Assembly (NCBI GenBank): GCA_900552545.1
Contig: USAL01000016.1
Span: 1 to 25,381, forward strand
Origin: an uncultured Sutterella sp.
GTDB lineage: Bacteria; Pseudomonadota; Gammaproteobacteria; Burkholderiales; Burkholderiaceae_F
DNA length: 25,381 nucleotides
Direction: 5' to 3'
Shown here one piece after another: positions 14,589-22,636 of the stretch. The translations under genes were made by a program, and so were the position numbers. The stretch's first letter is position 1; each line of letters opens with the position of its first letter. Below the pieces are notes generated by a model that worked only from the letters and a program-made list of their open reading frames with translations, made no database searches and was not told where the DNA came from.

Positions 14589-15833
14589 TTATTTCTCCGA
14601 CTTGATCTCGAGCTCCTCGCCCAGAGTTGGACGCCGCGTGCGGTAGTTGCGAAGCAGCCGGTAAAGGGGCGCGCCCGCAAGAACGATCAACGCGTTGACG
14701 CCGAAGATTTCGGCAAAGGAAAGGGTTCCGGCAAAAAGCCCGAAGCAGTAGGGCGCGATGCCGATGCCGAGGTCAAAGAAGATGTAGAAGGTGCTTGTGG
14801 CCTGCGGGTAGCGCTCGCGCGCGACCATGGAAACGGCCGTCGCCTGGCCGATCGACTGGATGTTGCCAAAGCCAAAGCCCATGAGAAACCCTGCGACGAG
14901 CACGCTCCAGTTGCCCCAGGCCGCCCACAAGAGCGCAAGCCCGGCGGCCAACGCGACGATGGCTGGATAAAAGACCACGGCCGGGCCGTGCGTGTCGTAT
15001 ATCTTTCCCGTGATCGGGCGCGAGATGAGAATGGCCGCCGCGTAGCACAGGAAAAAGAGCGAGGCCGCGGCCGTGACGTCGCACTCCTTGCCGTACGAGG
15101 CAAGAAAGGCCTGCGTGCAGCCCCAGGCAAGGCAGAAAAGCGCAATCAGAAGACAGAACGGAATGAGCTTGAGGTCGATGAAGTCGTCGAGCGAGATCGG
15201 ATGCGGGCGCGTCCTCATCGGCGGCTGGTGAATGTGAAGCAGCACGGCGATCACGACCGAGACGACCGAAATCCCCGCGCAGATCATGAAGATGCCCGTG
15301 TAGCCCAAACTGTCGAGAAAGGCGATGCCAAGAAAGGGCCCGAAGCAAAGCGACAAGGCTGTACTCATTGAAAAGTACGAAATGCCGCGACCCAGAAGGG
15401 GCTTTGGCGTAATCACCGCCACGACCGAGCCCGTGACCGTGCCGATCACGCCCACCGCAACGCCCGAAATGAAGCGCACGGCAAAAAAGAAGGCGAGCCC
15501 CGCGTCCACGAGGTAGCCGAAGTTCGTGATCATGTAGAGAAGCACGCCGATCACGAGCACCTTGCGGTAGCCTGCCGAGGTCACGATGCGGCCCGTAAAG
15601 AAGCGCCCCACGAGGCAGCCGATCACGACGATGCCGGTCGCTAGCCCCGCCATGCTCGTGCTTGACTGATAGGTGTTGGTGAGAAAGCTCGTGCTCACGA
15701 CGAAGGTCGCGTAGTAGGCGGCCATGCCGAGAAAGTTGATGAGCGAGATGCCGATGAAGGCGGGGGTGAAGACGTCGCGCAGCGTGGGTTGGGCGCTACG
15801 CTGCGGCGTGTTTGAATCTGAATCGACGGACAT
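14589..15833 (-). CDS. Major facilitator superfamily transporter
   Basis: The 414-residue protein has about twelve hydrophobic segments, a charged N-terminal tail, the loop 2-3 region GRFFTGRIVTSAGYRKVLVIG typical of MFS proteins and a related GRxxTGKIYDTHG-like loop in the second half (SRPITGKIYDTHG). These two-fold related loops confirm the family. The substrate is unknown. It lies 157 bases downstream of the 3-dehydroquinate dehydratase gene on the same strand, which makes an aromatic or hydroaromatic acid such as shikimate or quinate a reasonable but unproved guess; larA follows with 259 bases in between. The start has no clear ribosome binding site and other Met codons further in are possible. 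No obvious T-rich terminator follows; a GC-rich hairpin lies near 14500-14518. Confidence 0.85.
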   Translation of the reverse strand: MSVDSDSNTPQRSAQPTLRDVFTPAFIGISLINFLGMAAYYATFVVSTSFLTNTYQSSTSMAGLATGIVVIGCLVGRFFTGRIVTSAGYRKVLVIGVLLYMITNFGYLVDAGLAFFFAVRFISGVAVGVIGTVTGSVVAVITPKPLLGRGISYFSMSTALSLCFGPFLGIAFLDSLGYTGIFMICAGISVVSVVIAVLLHIHQPPMRTRPHPISLDDFIDLKLIPFCLLIALFCLAWGCTQAFLASYGKECDVTAAASLFFLCYAAAILISRPITGKIYDTHGPAVVFYPAIVALAAGLALLWAAWGNWSVLVAGFLMGFGFGNIQSIGQATAVSMVARERYPQATSTFYIFFDLGIGIAPYCFGLFAGTLSFAEIFGVNALIVLAGAPLYRLLRNYRTRRPTLGEELEIKSEK

Positions 15834-15894
15834 GAGGCTCTGAATAGGCGCGCAAAAACCAAATCGTTGCGAAAGCTTGGCAAAGCTCGCATCA

Positions 15895-15915
15895 GGCGCG
15901 CTGTTGCCGCGCGCC
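15895..15915. repeat. Hairpin between aroD and the MFS gene
   Basis: GGCGCGC at 15895-15901 and GCGCGCC at 15909-15915 are exact inverted copies around TGTTGCC. No T-run follows on the minus strand, so it is a weak terminator candidate at best and the two genes may still be co-transcribed. Confidence 0.35.
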
Positions 15916-15990
15916 CGAGGCAGTCGGCCTCATATTGTCCGCCGCCCGTTGCCGCGATGCAAGATCAGCCTGCGGCTAGGGCTTTAAGGT

Positions 15991-16770
15991 TTAAATGAGT
16001 TCGTTCATCAGCCGGCGCGCGGTCTCGACGCCAAACTGCCCCGGGGCGGAGGCGCGCTCGACGCTTGCAAAGGTGGCCGACGAGCCAAAGAGCGTGCCGG
16101 TGACGCGCGAGACGGCACCCCAGCCGCCCATGCTCATGCTGATGACGGGTTTCCCGGTGCTGCGGCGCGCCGCGCACGTGGCCGACAGGAGCGCGAGCAC
16201 GTCTTCGGGCGTGCGGGGCATCACGGCCACCTTGAGAACGTCGGCGCCAAGCGCGTTCATCGTCTCAAAAAGGTCGTTCATCTCGGCCTCGGGCGGCGTC
16301 GCCTCGAAGTTGTGGTAGCTCATGATCACGCGCGTACCCGTTTCCTGGGCGGCCTTGACGTTCTCGGCCGTAATGCCGCGCTTGAGCTCCATGTCCACGG
16401 CATCGACCAGGCCCGAGGCGGCCATCCCCGCGACAAGCTCAAGGTAGCTTGCGTCGGCGTTGGCGTGGCCGCCTTCGGCCTTGCTGCGTAGCGTCCAGAT
16501 CACGGGCTTTTCGATCGCCTGGCGCAGCTCGAGCGCTGCGCCGAGAAAGCCGGTGAGGCTGCGCGCTTCAAAGAAGTCCGCGCGCCACTCGAGGATGTCG
16601 ATGCTCTTGTCGCCCGCAAGCCGCTGGTAGTCGAGGGCCGTCTCGATCAAGTCGCTCGTGTTGGCGGCCATGATGCTTGCGATGATCTTGACGGGCTGCG
16701 GCCCGAGCAGAACATCGCCGATGCGCGCGCTCGCGGCCGGGTCCGATAGCGGAGTGAAGTCTCGGTTCAT
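15991..16770 (-). CDS. aroD: Type I 3-dehydroquinate dehydratase
   Basis: The enzyme removes water from 3-dehydroquinate to give 3-dehydroshikimate, in the shikimate pathway or in quinate breakdown. The 259-residue protein is a class I enzyme with the Schiff-base Lys180 (DVLKVAVMP) and catalytic His153 (SYHNFEATP). Also present are the substrate-binding segments ILEWRADFF, TLRSKAEGG and MSMGGWGAVSRVTGTLFGSS, and the ending SAPGQ. Type I dehydratases occur in both biosynthesis and catabolism. The downstream MFS gene leaves a catabolic or uptake role possible, but no other shikimate or quinate gene is present here. The start at 16770 gives a normal length; no strong ribosome binding site is seen. 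Confidence 0.93.
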   Translation of the reverse strand: MNRDFTPLSDPAASARIGDVLLGPQPVKIIASIMAANTSDLIETALDYQRLAGDKSIDILEWRADFFEARSLTGFLGAALELRQAIEKPVIWTLRSKAEGGHANADASYLELVAGMAASGLVDAVDMELKRGITAENVKAAQETGTRVIMSYHNFEATPPEAEMNDLFETMNALGADVLKVAVMPRTPEDVLALLSATCAARRSTGKPVISMSMGGWGAVSRVTGTLFGSSATFASVERASAPGQFGVETARRLMNELI

Positions 16771-17215
16771 GCTGATGTCGTCGGTGGCGGTTGGTTGGTG
16801 TCAACGGCAGAGAATACAACGGACGAGGCCAGGCCCGCCAACGGGGGAGTCTGCGTTTGCAGCCGGACGCGCGGCCCCAAAAACGAGTTGGAAGCGGGCT
16901 TTGCACTTCAAAAGTGCGAAAAACCGACCGGTTTTATCAATTGCGCACCGAAATGCGTCAAGGGCGGAAAAAGCGGGTCTTTCAAAAACACCATGAAATC
17001 AAGCGATCGCCGAGAACCTTAGGTATAAGTACTTAAATTTTGGGCTTTGTTTGCACAAATCTTGACAATGGACATGCCGCGCTGTTGATTGCCCGCTTTG
17101 CGCGGGAGTACGATGACCGCCCGCTTCGAAAAAGCGAGCTGTGCGCCGCCCCCTTTTTGGGAAGGCGCACGACAGAACAAACACAACACGCTCTAACAGG
17201 GAGTTTGGATACATC
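16771..17215. promoter_or_regulatory. Divergent intergenic region between aroD and cstA
   Basis: This 445-bp region holds the start regions of two diverging genes. Seen here: a GCACTT/AAGTGC hairpin near 16898-16913, an AAAACCG/CCGGTTTT repeat near 16920-16936, a TTGACA at 17063-17068 facing cstA without a good -10 at 17 bases, a CCCGC/GCGGG hairpin near 17092-17106 and the larger leader hairpin at 17141-17170. No gene was supported. Confidence 0.45.
17141..17170 (+). repeat. Leader hairpin upstream of cstA
   Basis: GTGCGCC at 17141-17147 and GGCGCAC at 17164-17170 are exact inverted copies; the loop holds a further CCC/GGG pairing around CCTTTTT. It ends about 45 bases before the cstA start and would lie in its 5' leader. 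It could shape mRNA stability or act as an attenuator, but no alternate pairing was proved. Confidence 0.45.
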
Positions 17216-18907
17216 ATGTCCGGTCTTTCAATCATGCTGATCGCAGTGGTTGCACTGCTGCTCGGCTATTTCGTCTACGCCAGGTGGCTTGAGAAAACCT
17301 GGGGCATCGACCCCGACAAACCCACGCCGGCCGTACGAATTAATGACGGCAAGGACTTCTCTCCGGCTTCGCGCTGGACGGTGTTTGCGCACCAGTTCAC
17401 CTCGATTACGGGCGCAGGTCCCGTGACCGGCCCCATCATCGCGGCCATGTTCGGCTGGCTGCCCGCACTCTTGTGGATGATCGTGGGCGGCATCTTCTTC
17501 GGCGCCGTGCAGGACTTTGCGGCGCTGTATGCCTCCGTGAAGAACGGCGGCCGCTCGGTGGGCACCCTCATTGAGGACTACGTGGGCCGCACGGGCCGGC
17601 AGCTCTTCCTGCTTTTCTGCTGGCTCTTTACGCTTTTGGTGATCGCCGCCTTCTGCGACATGGTCGCCAACACGTTCAACGGCTACTCGAAGACGGGCGC
17701 CGAGCTGATGCCCAATGCGGCGGCGGCCTCGATCTCTCTTCTTTACATGGTCGTTGCGGTTTTCTTCGGCCTGTACCTCAAGTACTTCAAGCCCTCGTCG
17801 GGCGTGCAGCTTATCGTGGGCATCGTGCTCATGGTGCTGATGCTTGCCGTGGGCATTGAGTTCCCGGTCTATGCCGACGCCGTGACGTGGCGCTACGTGG
17901 TCTTTGCCTACCTCTTTGCCGCCTCGGTGATGCCGATGTGGCTTCTCAAGCAGCCGCGCGACTATCTGTCGATGTTCCTCTTGATCGGCATGATTCTGTG
18001 CGCCGTGGTGGGCGTATGCATTCAGAATCCCACGCTCAACATGCCCGCCTACGTGGGCTTTACGGTCAACAACCTCGATCTCTTCCCGATCCTCTTTGTG
18101 ACCATCGCCTGCGGCGCGGTCTCGGGCTTTCACTCGCTCGTGAGCTCGGGCACGAGCTCGAAGATGATCTCCAACGAGCGCGACATGCGCCCGGTGGGTT
18201 ACGGCGCGATGTGCTTTGAGGTGGTGCTCGGCGTGGTCTCGCTCGTGGTGGTCTGCGCCGCGGCCAGCAACGGCAAGCTTCCCTCGGGCACGCCCTTCCA
18301 GATCTTCTCGACTTCGGTGGCGTCGTTTCTGACGGAAATCTTCGGCGTTCCGCATCAGATCTCGGCCTGCATTCTCACGATGTGTGTCTCGGCGCTTGCC
18401 CTGACCTCGGTGGATGCCGTGGCCCGCATCGGCCGCATGTCGCTGCAGGAGCTCTTCATGCCGCCCGCCGGCCAGGAAAAGACCCCGGTGCAGAGGTTCT
18501 TCACCAACACGGCCGTGGCGACGATCCTTACGCTTCTGGGCGGCTATGCGCTTTGCATCGCGGGCTACATGAGCGTCTGGCCGCTCTTTGGCTCGGCCAA
18601 CCAGCTGCTGTCGGCGCTCGTGCTCACCGGCATGGCGGTGTTCCTGAAGTCCACCGGCCGCAAGGGCTGGATGCTCTACGTTCCGATGACGATCATGTTC
18701 GTCGTGACGATGACGGCGTTGCTTGAGTCGATCTACAAGATCTATCTTGCTGCCGTGAGCGGCACCTTCGTGATGATGGTGCACGGCCTGCAGCTCGTCG
18801 TTGCCGTGGCGCTCATCATTCTTGCGCTGCTCGTGGTCTATCACTGCGTGGCGCGCCTGCGAGATCCGGCGCCGGTGACCAACCGCACAGCCGGGAAGGC
18901 CAAGTAA
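17216..18907 (+). CDS. cstA: CstA-family carbon starvation transporter (short form)
   Basis: CstA/BtsT-family carriers move pyruvate or peptides across the inner membrane, often when carbon is scarce. The 563-residue protein has many hydrophobic segments and family motifs: FSPASRWTVFAHQFTSITGAGPVTGP (about 50-75), GGIFFGAVQDFAALYASVKNGGRS and GFHSLVSSGTSSKMI, plus a C-terminal segment with SVDAVARIGRM and LFGSANQLLSALVL. It is shorter than the E. coli CstA (about 700 residues), as is common in other phyla. The start at 17216 was chosen because the MSGLSIMLIAVVALLLGYFVYA start is the first membrane helix; a GTG 25 codons upstream would add an unrelated polar tail. The gene is a single-gene unit with its own terminator. 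The substrate is inferred only. Confidence 0.93.
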   Translation: MSGLSIMLIAVVALLLGYFVYARWLEKTWGIDPDKPTPAVRINDGKDFSPASRWTVFAHQFTSITGAGPVTGPIIAAMFGWLPALLWMIVGGIFFGAVQDFAALYASVKNGGRSVGTLIEDYVGRTGRQLFLLFCWLFTLLVIAAFCDMVANTFNGYSKTGAELMPNAAAASISLLYMVVAVFFGLYLKYFKPSSGVQLIVGIVLMVLMLAVGIEFPVYADAVTWRYVVFAYLFAASVMPMWLLKQPRDYLSMFLLIGMILCAVVGVCIQNPTLNMPAYVGFTVNNLDLFPILFVTIACGAVSGFHSLVSSGTSSKMISNERDMRPVGYGAMCFEVVLGVVSLVVVCAAASNGKLPSGTPFQIFSTSVASFLTEIFGVPHQISACILTMCVSALALTSVDAVARIGRMSLQELFMPPAGQEKTPVQRFFTNTAVATILTLLGGYALCIAGYMSVWPLFGSANQLLSALVLTGMAVFLKSTGRKGWMLYVPMTIMFVVTMTALLESIYKIYLAAVSGTFVMMVHGLQLVVAVALIILALLVVYHCVARLRDPAPVTNRTAGKAK

Positions 18908-18941
18908 AAAGCGCTTGATCTGATTTGCTTAAAACTATGCG

Positions 18942-18983
18942 CCGGTCGACGGAAGTTCTCTTCGTCGACCGGTATTTTATTTT
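18942..18983 (+). terminator. Terminator of cstA
   Basis: CCGGTCGACG at 18942-18951 pairs perfectly with CGTCGACCGG at 18963-18972 and is followed by TATTTTATTTT. Confidence 0.9.
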
Positions 18984-19034
18984 GGGGAAAATCTGCGCTC
19001 GCTGCAGGTAAAGGCCATCGCTGTTTGGCGATGG

Positions 19035-19080
19035 TGCGAAAAAACAAAATCCTGCACCTCAGAAAGTGAAGTGCAGGATT
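19035..19080 (-). terminator. Terminator of the psiE-like gene
   Basis: AATCCTGCAC at 19048-19057 and GTGCAGGATT at 19071-19080 are exact inverted copies. Read on the minus strand the stem is followed by TTGTTTTTTCGC, a good U-tract. A weaker GAAAAAGAAG/CTTCTTTTTC hairpin (19090-19118) lies between it and the stop codon. Confidence 0.85.
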
Positions 19081-19150
19081 GAAGCAAGGGAAAAAGAAGG
19101 GTTCTCAACTTCTTTTTCAGTTTCTCCTGGAGGTGCGTGTTTTCAAAGAC

Positions 19151-19624
19151 TTAGAAGAGCTTCTTGAAGCCCTTCGTCTGCTCGCTTTTGTGCACGATCC
19201 AGAGGCTCAGAACCAGCAGCAGGATGGCGCCCGAGATGTACATCACGTAGAGCGCGTCGATGTGCTCTACGTCGACCATCAGATAGCGGGCGACGGCGAC
19301 GATTGCCAGTGCGATCGGCGTGTGAATCGGAATTTCGCAGGTCCCGAGACGCGAGCCCTTCACCATCGAGAGGATCTCAATGTAAAGGAAGATCATCAGC
19401 AGCATCCCGATCTGAACCTTCTGACCTTCAAAAAGCGAAAGAACGGACTCGCCGACGCCGTATAGTGCGGCAATGGCGATGACAATGAGCGCAATGGCTT
19501 GACCGACGGTGATGATGCGGTTAAAGAGGTTGATGAAGTTTTCGTTGGGTTTTCCCTGACCGTCCATAAGGGATTGGGCGGCGCTGCATTTGCTCGAGCT
19601 AGAGGGCTCCGAGGTGGTGTTCAT
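19151..19624 (-). CDS. PsiE-family (phosphate-starvation-inducible) small membrane protein
   Basis: With the ATG at 19624 the protein has 157 residues: a polar Ser-rich start, then four hydrophobic segments (starting ITVGQAIALIVIAIAALYGV, then IGMLLMIFLYIEILSMV, PIALAIVAVARYLMV and VMYISGAILLLVLSLWIV). The YIEILSMVKG and HTPIALAIVAVARYLMVD segments are characteristic of the PsiE family, an inner-membrane family of unknown biochemical role whose E. coli member is induced under phosphate starvation. The frame stays open upstream to 19720 (GTG), with another ATG at 19675, so the start is uncertain; none has a good ribosome binding site. It stands alone between cstA (convergent) and the RibD-like gene. 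Confidence 0.75.
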   Translation of the reverse strand: MNTTSEPSSSSKCSAAQSLMDGQGKPNENFINLFNRIITVGQAIALIVIAIAALYGVGESVLSLFEGQKVQIGMLLMIFLYIEILSMVKGSRLGTCEIPIHTPIALAIVAVARYLMVDVEHIDALYVMYISGAILLLVLSLWIVHKSEQTKGFKKLF

Positions 19625-19875
19625 TGGCGTTCTGGCGTATGGTGGGTCAAACAAATAAGGAAGCGCGAAGAATGCCATAAAAAGGCGCTTCACAAGAAAG
19701 GAAGACAAACTTTTTTGCACATGACTTGGCGGCGAGCCTTCAACGCGTCCTCAACGGGCGCCGGGTGTGTGCCAGACGAAACACTTCAGCCGATCGTGAG
19801 CTGATCATGCACAGGCCGCAGGACGCTCCCGGTCTCTCCGTCCTGTAGGAAGAATAGAGAAGGCCTGCAAAGCGC

Positions 19876-19896
19876 CCTGCGTGCGGATGACGCAGG
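19876..19896 (-). terminator. Probable terminator of the RibD-like gene
   Basis: CCTGCGT at 19876-19882 pairs with ACGCAGG at 19890-19896, directly after the stop codon on the minus strand. The sequence that follows (GCGCTTTGC) is only weakly T-rich, so efficiency is uncertain. Confidence 0.45.
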
Positions 19897-19900
19897 AAAC

Positions 19901-20635
19901 TTAATTGTTCTTCTGCACGGCGTAGCGCAGCCACACGGCGCCGCCCGCAAGCGGCTCGCAGGCGATGAACTTCAGGTGCTGGTCCTGCGCGGGCTTCTCG
20001 CCCGGGGCTCCCTTGTACTCAAAGATCGAGGAAACGCCCGACAAGCCATCGATGGCGGGGTAGACGACGATGCTCAACTCATTGATCAATCCCGCCTTGA
20101 GAAAGGCTCCGTTGATGATGCCGCCGCCTTCGAGCAACAGCAGGCGCGCATCAAACGTCTCCTCAAGGGCTGCGAGGCCGCTGGCAAGCGGCGCATTTTC
20201 ATCGGCGGCAAAGACGTAGGAGACGCCGACGCGGCGCAGGCTCTCGAGGTACGCATCACCCACCTTGGGCGAGAGCACGGCAACGAGATGCTCGCCCGTG
20301 GGCAGTCCCGACTCCTCGTAGTGAAGCTTTCCGTGCGGATCGAAAACGACGGCAAGCTTGCGTGACTGCCGGTCGCCGATAAACGCAGCAGGCATCGAGC
20401 CGTCGGTGCGTTCGGCCGCCGGGGCGTGCTCGGAGACGCTCGCGGCATATTCGGCCATCGTCGTGCGGCCGACGATCCAGCCCGCCGCATCGGCAAAGTG
20501 CGAGGCGGCGCCTTCGTAGACGCTTGTCATGTCGGCGCCGGCAATCCCCTCGGTGACGTCGGGGCCTGCGCTCCAGCGGTCGGGATAAAGGCGTCCGTCA
20601 ACGGAGGTGATCATGTGGCAGATGATTTTGGGCAT
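19901..20635 (-). CDS. RibD C-terminal/dihydrofolate reductase-fold family protein
   Basis: The 244-residue protein begins MPKIICHMITSVDGRL, the first strand and loop of the RibD reductase domain (DHFR-like fold, NADPH-dependent). It continues with a WIVGRTTMAEY segment and the LLLLEGGGIINGAFLKAGLINELSIVVYPAI stretch that marks the cofactor-binding half of this family. It lacks the RibD deaminase domain, and no riboflavin gene lies nearby, so it is better called a RibD-like reductase of unknown substrate than a riboflavin enzyme. AAGGA lies 7 bases before the ATG at 20635, which supports the start. It is transcribed alone on the minus strand, downstream of trpS and its terminator. Confidence 0.82.
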   Translation of the reverse strand: MPKIICHMITSVDGRLYPDRWSAGPDVTEGIAGADMTSVYEGAASHFADAAGWIVGRTTMAEYAASVSEHAPAAERTDGSMPAAFIGDRQSRKLAVVFDPHGKLHYEESGLPTGEHLVAVLSPKVGDAYLESLRRVGVSYVFAADENAPLASGLAALEETFDARLLLLEGGGIINGAFLKAGLINELSIVVYPAIDGLSGVSSIFEYKGAPGEKPAQDQHLKFIACEPLAGGAVWLRYAVQKNN

Positions 20636-20799
20636 AGAGGATTCCTTTGACTTTGAATGCGTGCGCCCGGAAAGCGCTAGGTGCTGCCGCGGCGTCCTCG
20701 GGCGCGACGTTTGACGGATAGCCTAACAGCGCCCTTTCGGGCGGCGCGGTCAAAAGATTGACTGAAAGCGGCAAAAAGAGCGGCAAAAATTGAGCGGCA

Positions 20800-20850
20800 T
20801 AAAGGACAGAAAGAAAACGCCCTGCCCGGGCGTAAAGCTCGGGCAGGGCG
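20800..20850 (-). terminator. Terminator of trpS
   Basis: CGCCCTGCCCG at 20818-20828 and CGGGCAGGGCG at 20840-20850 are exact inverted copies. On the minus strand the stem is followed by TTTTCTTTCTG. Confidence 0.9.
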
Positions 20851-20890
20851 ATGCGGTTGCAAGACGAGCTCGCGAAAAAGACGTGTCGGA

Positions 20891-22240
20891 CTACTTTGCC
20901 TTCTGCGCTTTTTCGGCGGCCTTGCGCTCATCCTCGGCCTTGGCCGCGGCAAGCGCAGCCTCCACCTCGGCGACCGTGACGCCATCTCCGAGGACGACGT
21001 TTTGCTCAAGGTCGCCTAACGTGCAGGTGCTCTTGAGCTTGGCAACGCTCTGGCCCGCGTCGCGGCCGCTTGCAAAGCCCTTGGAGGTCAGAAGCACGCG
21101 CCCGCCCGTGAGCGTGAGCTTGAAGTAAAAGAGCCCGTCGGCTTCGCGGTACTGCTTGAAGGTTGCCGTCGGCGCATTCTTGGCGGGTTCGGCCTTCTGC
21201 GGCGCGGTCTTGGGAGCAACGACGTGCCGGAAGCTGCGCAGGCCGACGGCTTCGCGCAGGCGCTCCATGAAGGGCGCCGAGAGCTTGCGCGCCTTTTCGG
21301 CGCCTGCCTGCAGGATGTCTTCGAGCTCATCGGTGTGCGACGTGTAGTAGGCGTACTTTTCGCGCATCGGGCCGATCTCGGCCTCAATCTGGTTAACGAG
21401 GCGCTTCTTGGCTTCGCCCCAGCCGAGGCCCCCTCGCAGCTCGGCGCGAAACGCCTCGCGCTCTTCGGGCGTGGCGAAGGCGTCGAAGATCTTCGTGAGC
21501 GACGTGCTGTCGGGATCCTTGGGTTCGCCCGGCAGCTTGCTGTCGGTGACCACGCGGCCGATCGCCTGCTCGAGCGCCTTGCTGCCGCCCTCAAAGAGCG
21601 GGATCACGTTGTTGTAGCTCTTGCTCATCTTGCGGCCGTCCAGACCGGGCAGGATCTCCACGTCGTCGTCGATTTGCTCGTAGGGCATGACGAAGAAGTC
21701 CTTCTGCACGCCGTAGAGGTTGTTGAAGCGCGTGGCGATGTCGCGCGCCATCTCAAGGTGCTGGGTCTGGTCGCGCCCGACGGGCACGAGGTTGGCGTTG
21801 AACATCAGGATGTCGGCCGCCATCAGAATGGGATAGCAAAAGAGCCCCATCGAGACGCCGTTGTCGGGGTCTTCGCTTTGCGCGGCGTTGGCCTCGAGCA
21901 TCGCCTTGTAGGCGTGGGCGCGGTTCATGAGTCCCTTGGGGCAGACGCAGTTGAACATCCAGTTCAAGAGCGGAATTTCGATGATGTCGCTTTGCCGGTA
22001 GAAGGTGACCTTCTCGGGATCAAGTCCGGCGGCAAGCCAGGCCGCCGCAATCTGCATGCGGCTCAGCTCAATGCGGGAGGGATCCTGACATTTGATGAGC
22101 GCGTGCAGGTCGGCCATGAAGAAGAAGCTTTCCACGTCCTCTCGCTTGGAGGCGCGGATGCAGGGGCGAATCGCACCGCAGTAGTTGCCCAGATGCAGGG
22201 TTCCTGTGGTGTTGATGCCCGTCAGGACACGCACGGTCAT
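20891..22240 (-). CDS. trpS: Tryptophan--tRNA ligase with C-terminal extension
   Basis: This class I synthetase charges tRNA-Trp. The 449-residue protein has the HIGH-type motif (HLGN, 16-19) at its N-terminus and KMSKS at 204-208, with the typical GRDQTQH segment between. The catalytic and anticodon parts end near residue 340. An Ala/Lys/Pro linker and a small domain follow (about 358-405; FKQYREADGLFYFKLTL and LLTSKGFASGRDAGQSVAKLK), then an Ala/Lys/Glu-rich tail. The small domain resembles the YegP-type DUF1508 fold; I recall similar tails in other betaproteobacterial TrpRS, but this needs checking. The start at 22240 is fixed by AAGGA in a good position; the frame extends upstream to 22294 without homology. 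Single-gene unit, own terminator. Confidence 0.96.
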   Translation of the reverse strand: MTVRVLTGINTTGTLHLGNYCGAIRPCIRASKREDVESFFFMADLHALIKCQDPSRIELSRMQIAAAWLAAGLDPEKVTFYRQSDIIEIPLLNWMFNCVCPKGLMNRAHAYKAMLEANAAQSEDPDNGVSMGLFCYPILMAADILMFNANLVPVGRDQTQHLEMARDIATRFNNLYGVQKDFFVMPYEQIDDDVEILPGLDGRKMSKSYNNVIPLFEGGSKALEQAIGRVVTDSKLPGEPKDPDSTSLTKIFDAFATPEEREAFRAELRGGLGWGEAKKRLVNQIEAEIGPMREKYAYYTSHTDELEDILQAGAEKARKLSAPFMERLREAVGLRSFRHVVAPKTAPQKAEPAKNAPTATFKQYREADGLFYFKLTLTGGRVLLTSKGFASGRDAGQSVAKLKSTCTLGDLEQNVVLGDGVTVAEVEAALAAAKAEDERKAAEKAQKAK

Positions 22241-22636
22241 GATGGTTCCTTTTCTATAGGTGTAGACGGATTGTGAAGGCCGGTACTGTAGCAAATTGTC
22301 GGGCGCCGCCGTATACGCAGAAGACCGCAGGAAAAGATGTGTTCGTCAAAAACAAGGCGGGTGATCGACAAAAGGAGTCAGTGAGGATGGAGTGAGTTTG
22401 CTCCAAAAGTTCTCTAAGCCCATGATGGTGGGGGAAATGTGACCGATTACTTCTCAGGGAAACTACCATGTTTTTTCGATACCCGTTCGAAAAACAGGTT
22501 GATCATGAAGTTGGGGTCATAATGAGCACTGTCCTCGAAAAGGTGTAGCGGGATTGGATTCCCCGCGCCCCGGAAAACGGGCGAGTGCCTTGTTTTTCAG
22601 CAACTTTTCAGGTGATTCTTTCTAGGAGAAATTTAA
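22241..22636. promoter_or_regulatory. Divergent intergenic region between trpS and the porin gene
   Basis: These 396 bases hold the start regions of trpS and the porin. TTTTTCGA at 22472-22479 and TCGAAAAA at 22487-22494 form an inverted repeat with a 7-base loop, a possible operator or leader hairpin of the porin. A CGCCC/GGGCG pairing near 22567-22585 is followed by TGCCTTGTTTTT. No promoter matching the consensus well on both elements was found, and no gene. Confidence 0.45.

Noticed and set aside
17228..18844. Long minus-strand open frame opposite cstA, very rich in His/Arg/Glu
   Set aside because: Complement of a membrane-protein gene; hydrophobic codons read backwards give His/Glu/Arg-rich nonsense. 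No ribosome binding site.
22241..22294. Upstream extension of trpS by 18 codons
   Set aside because: The ATG at 22240 is preceded by AAGGA at the right distance and the TrpRS fold starts immediately.
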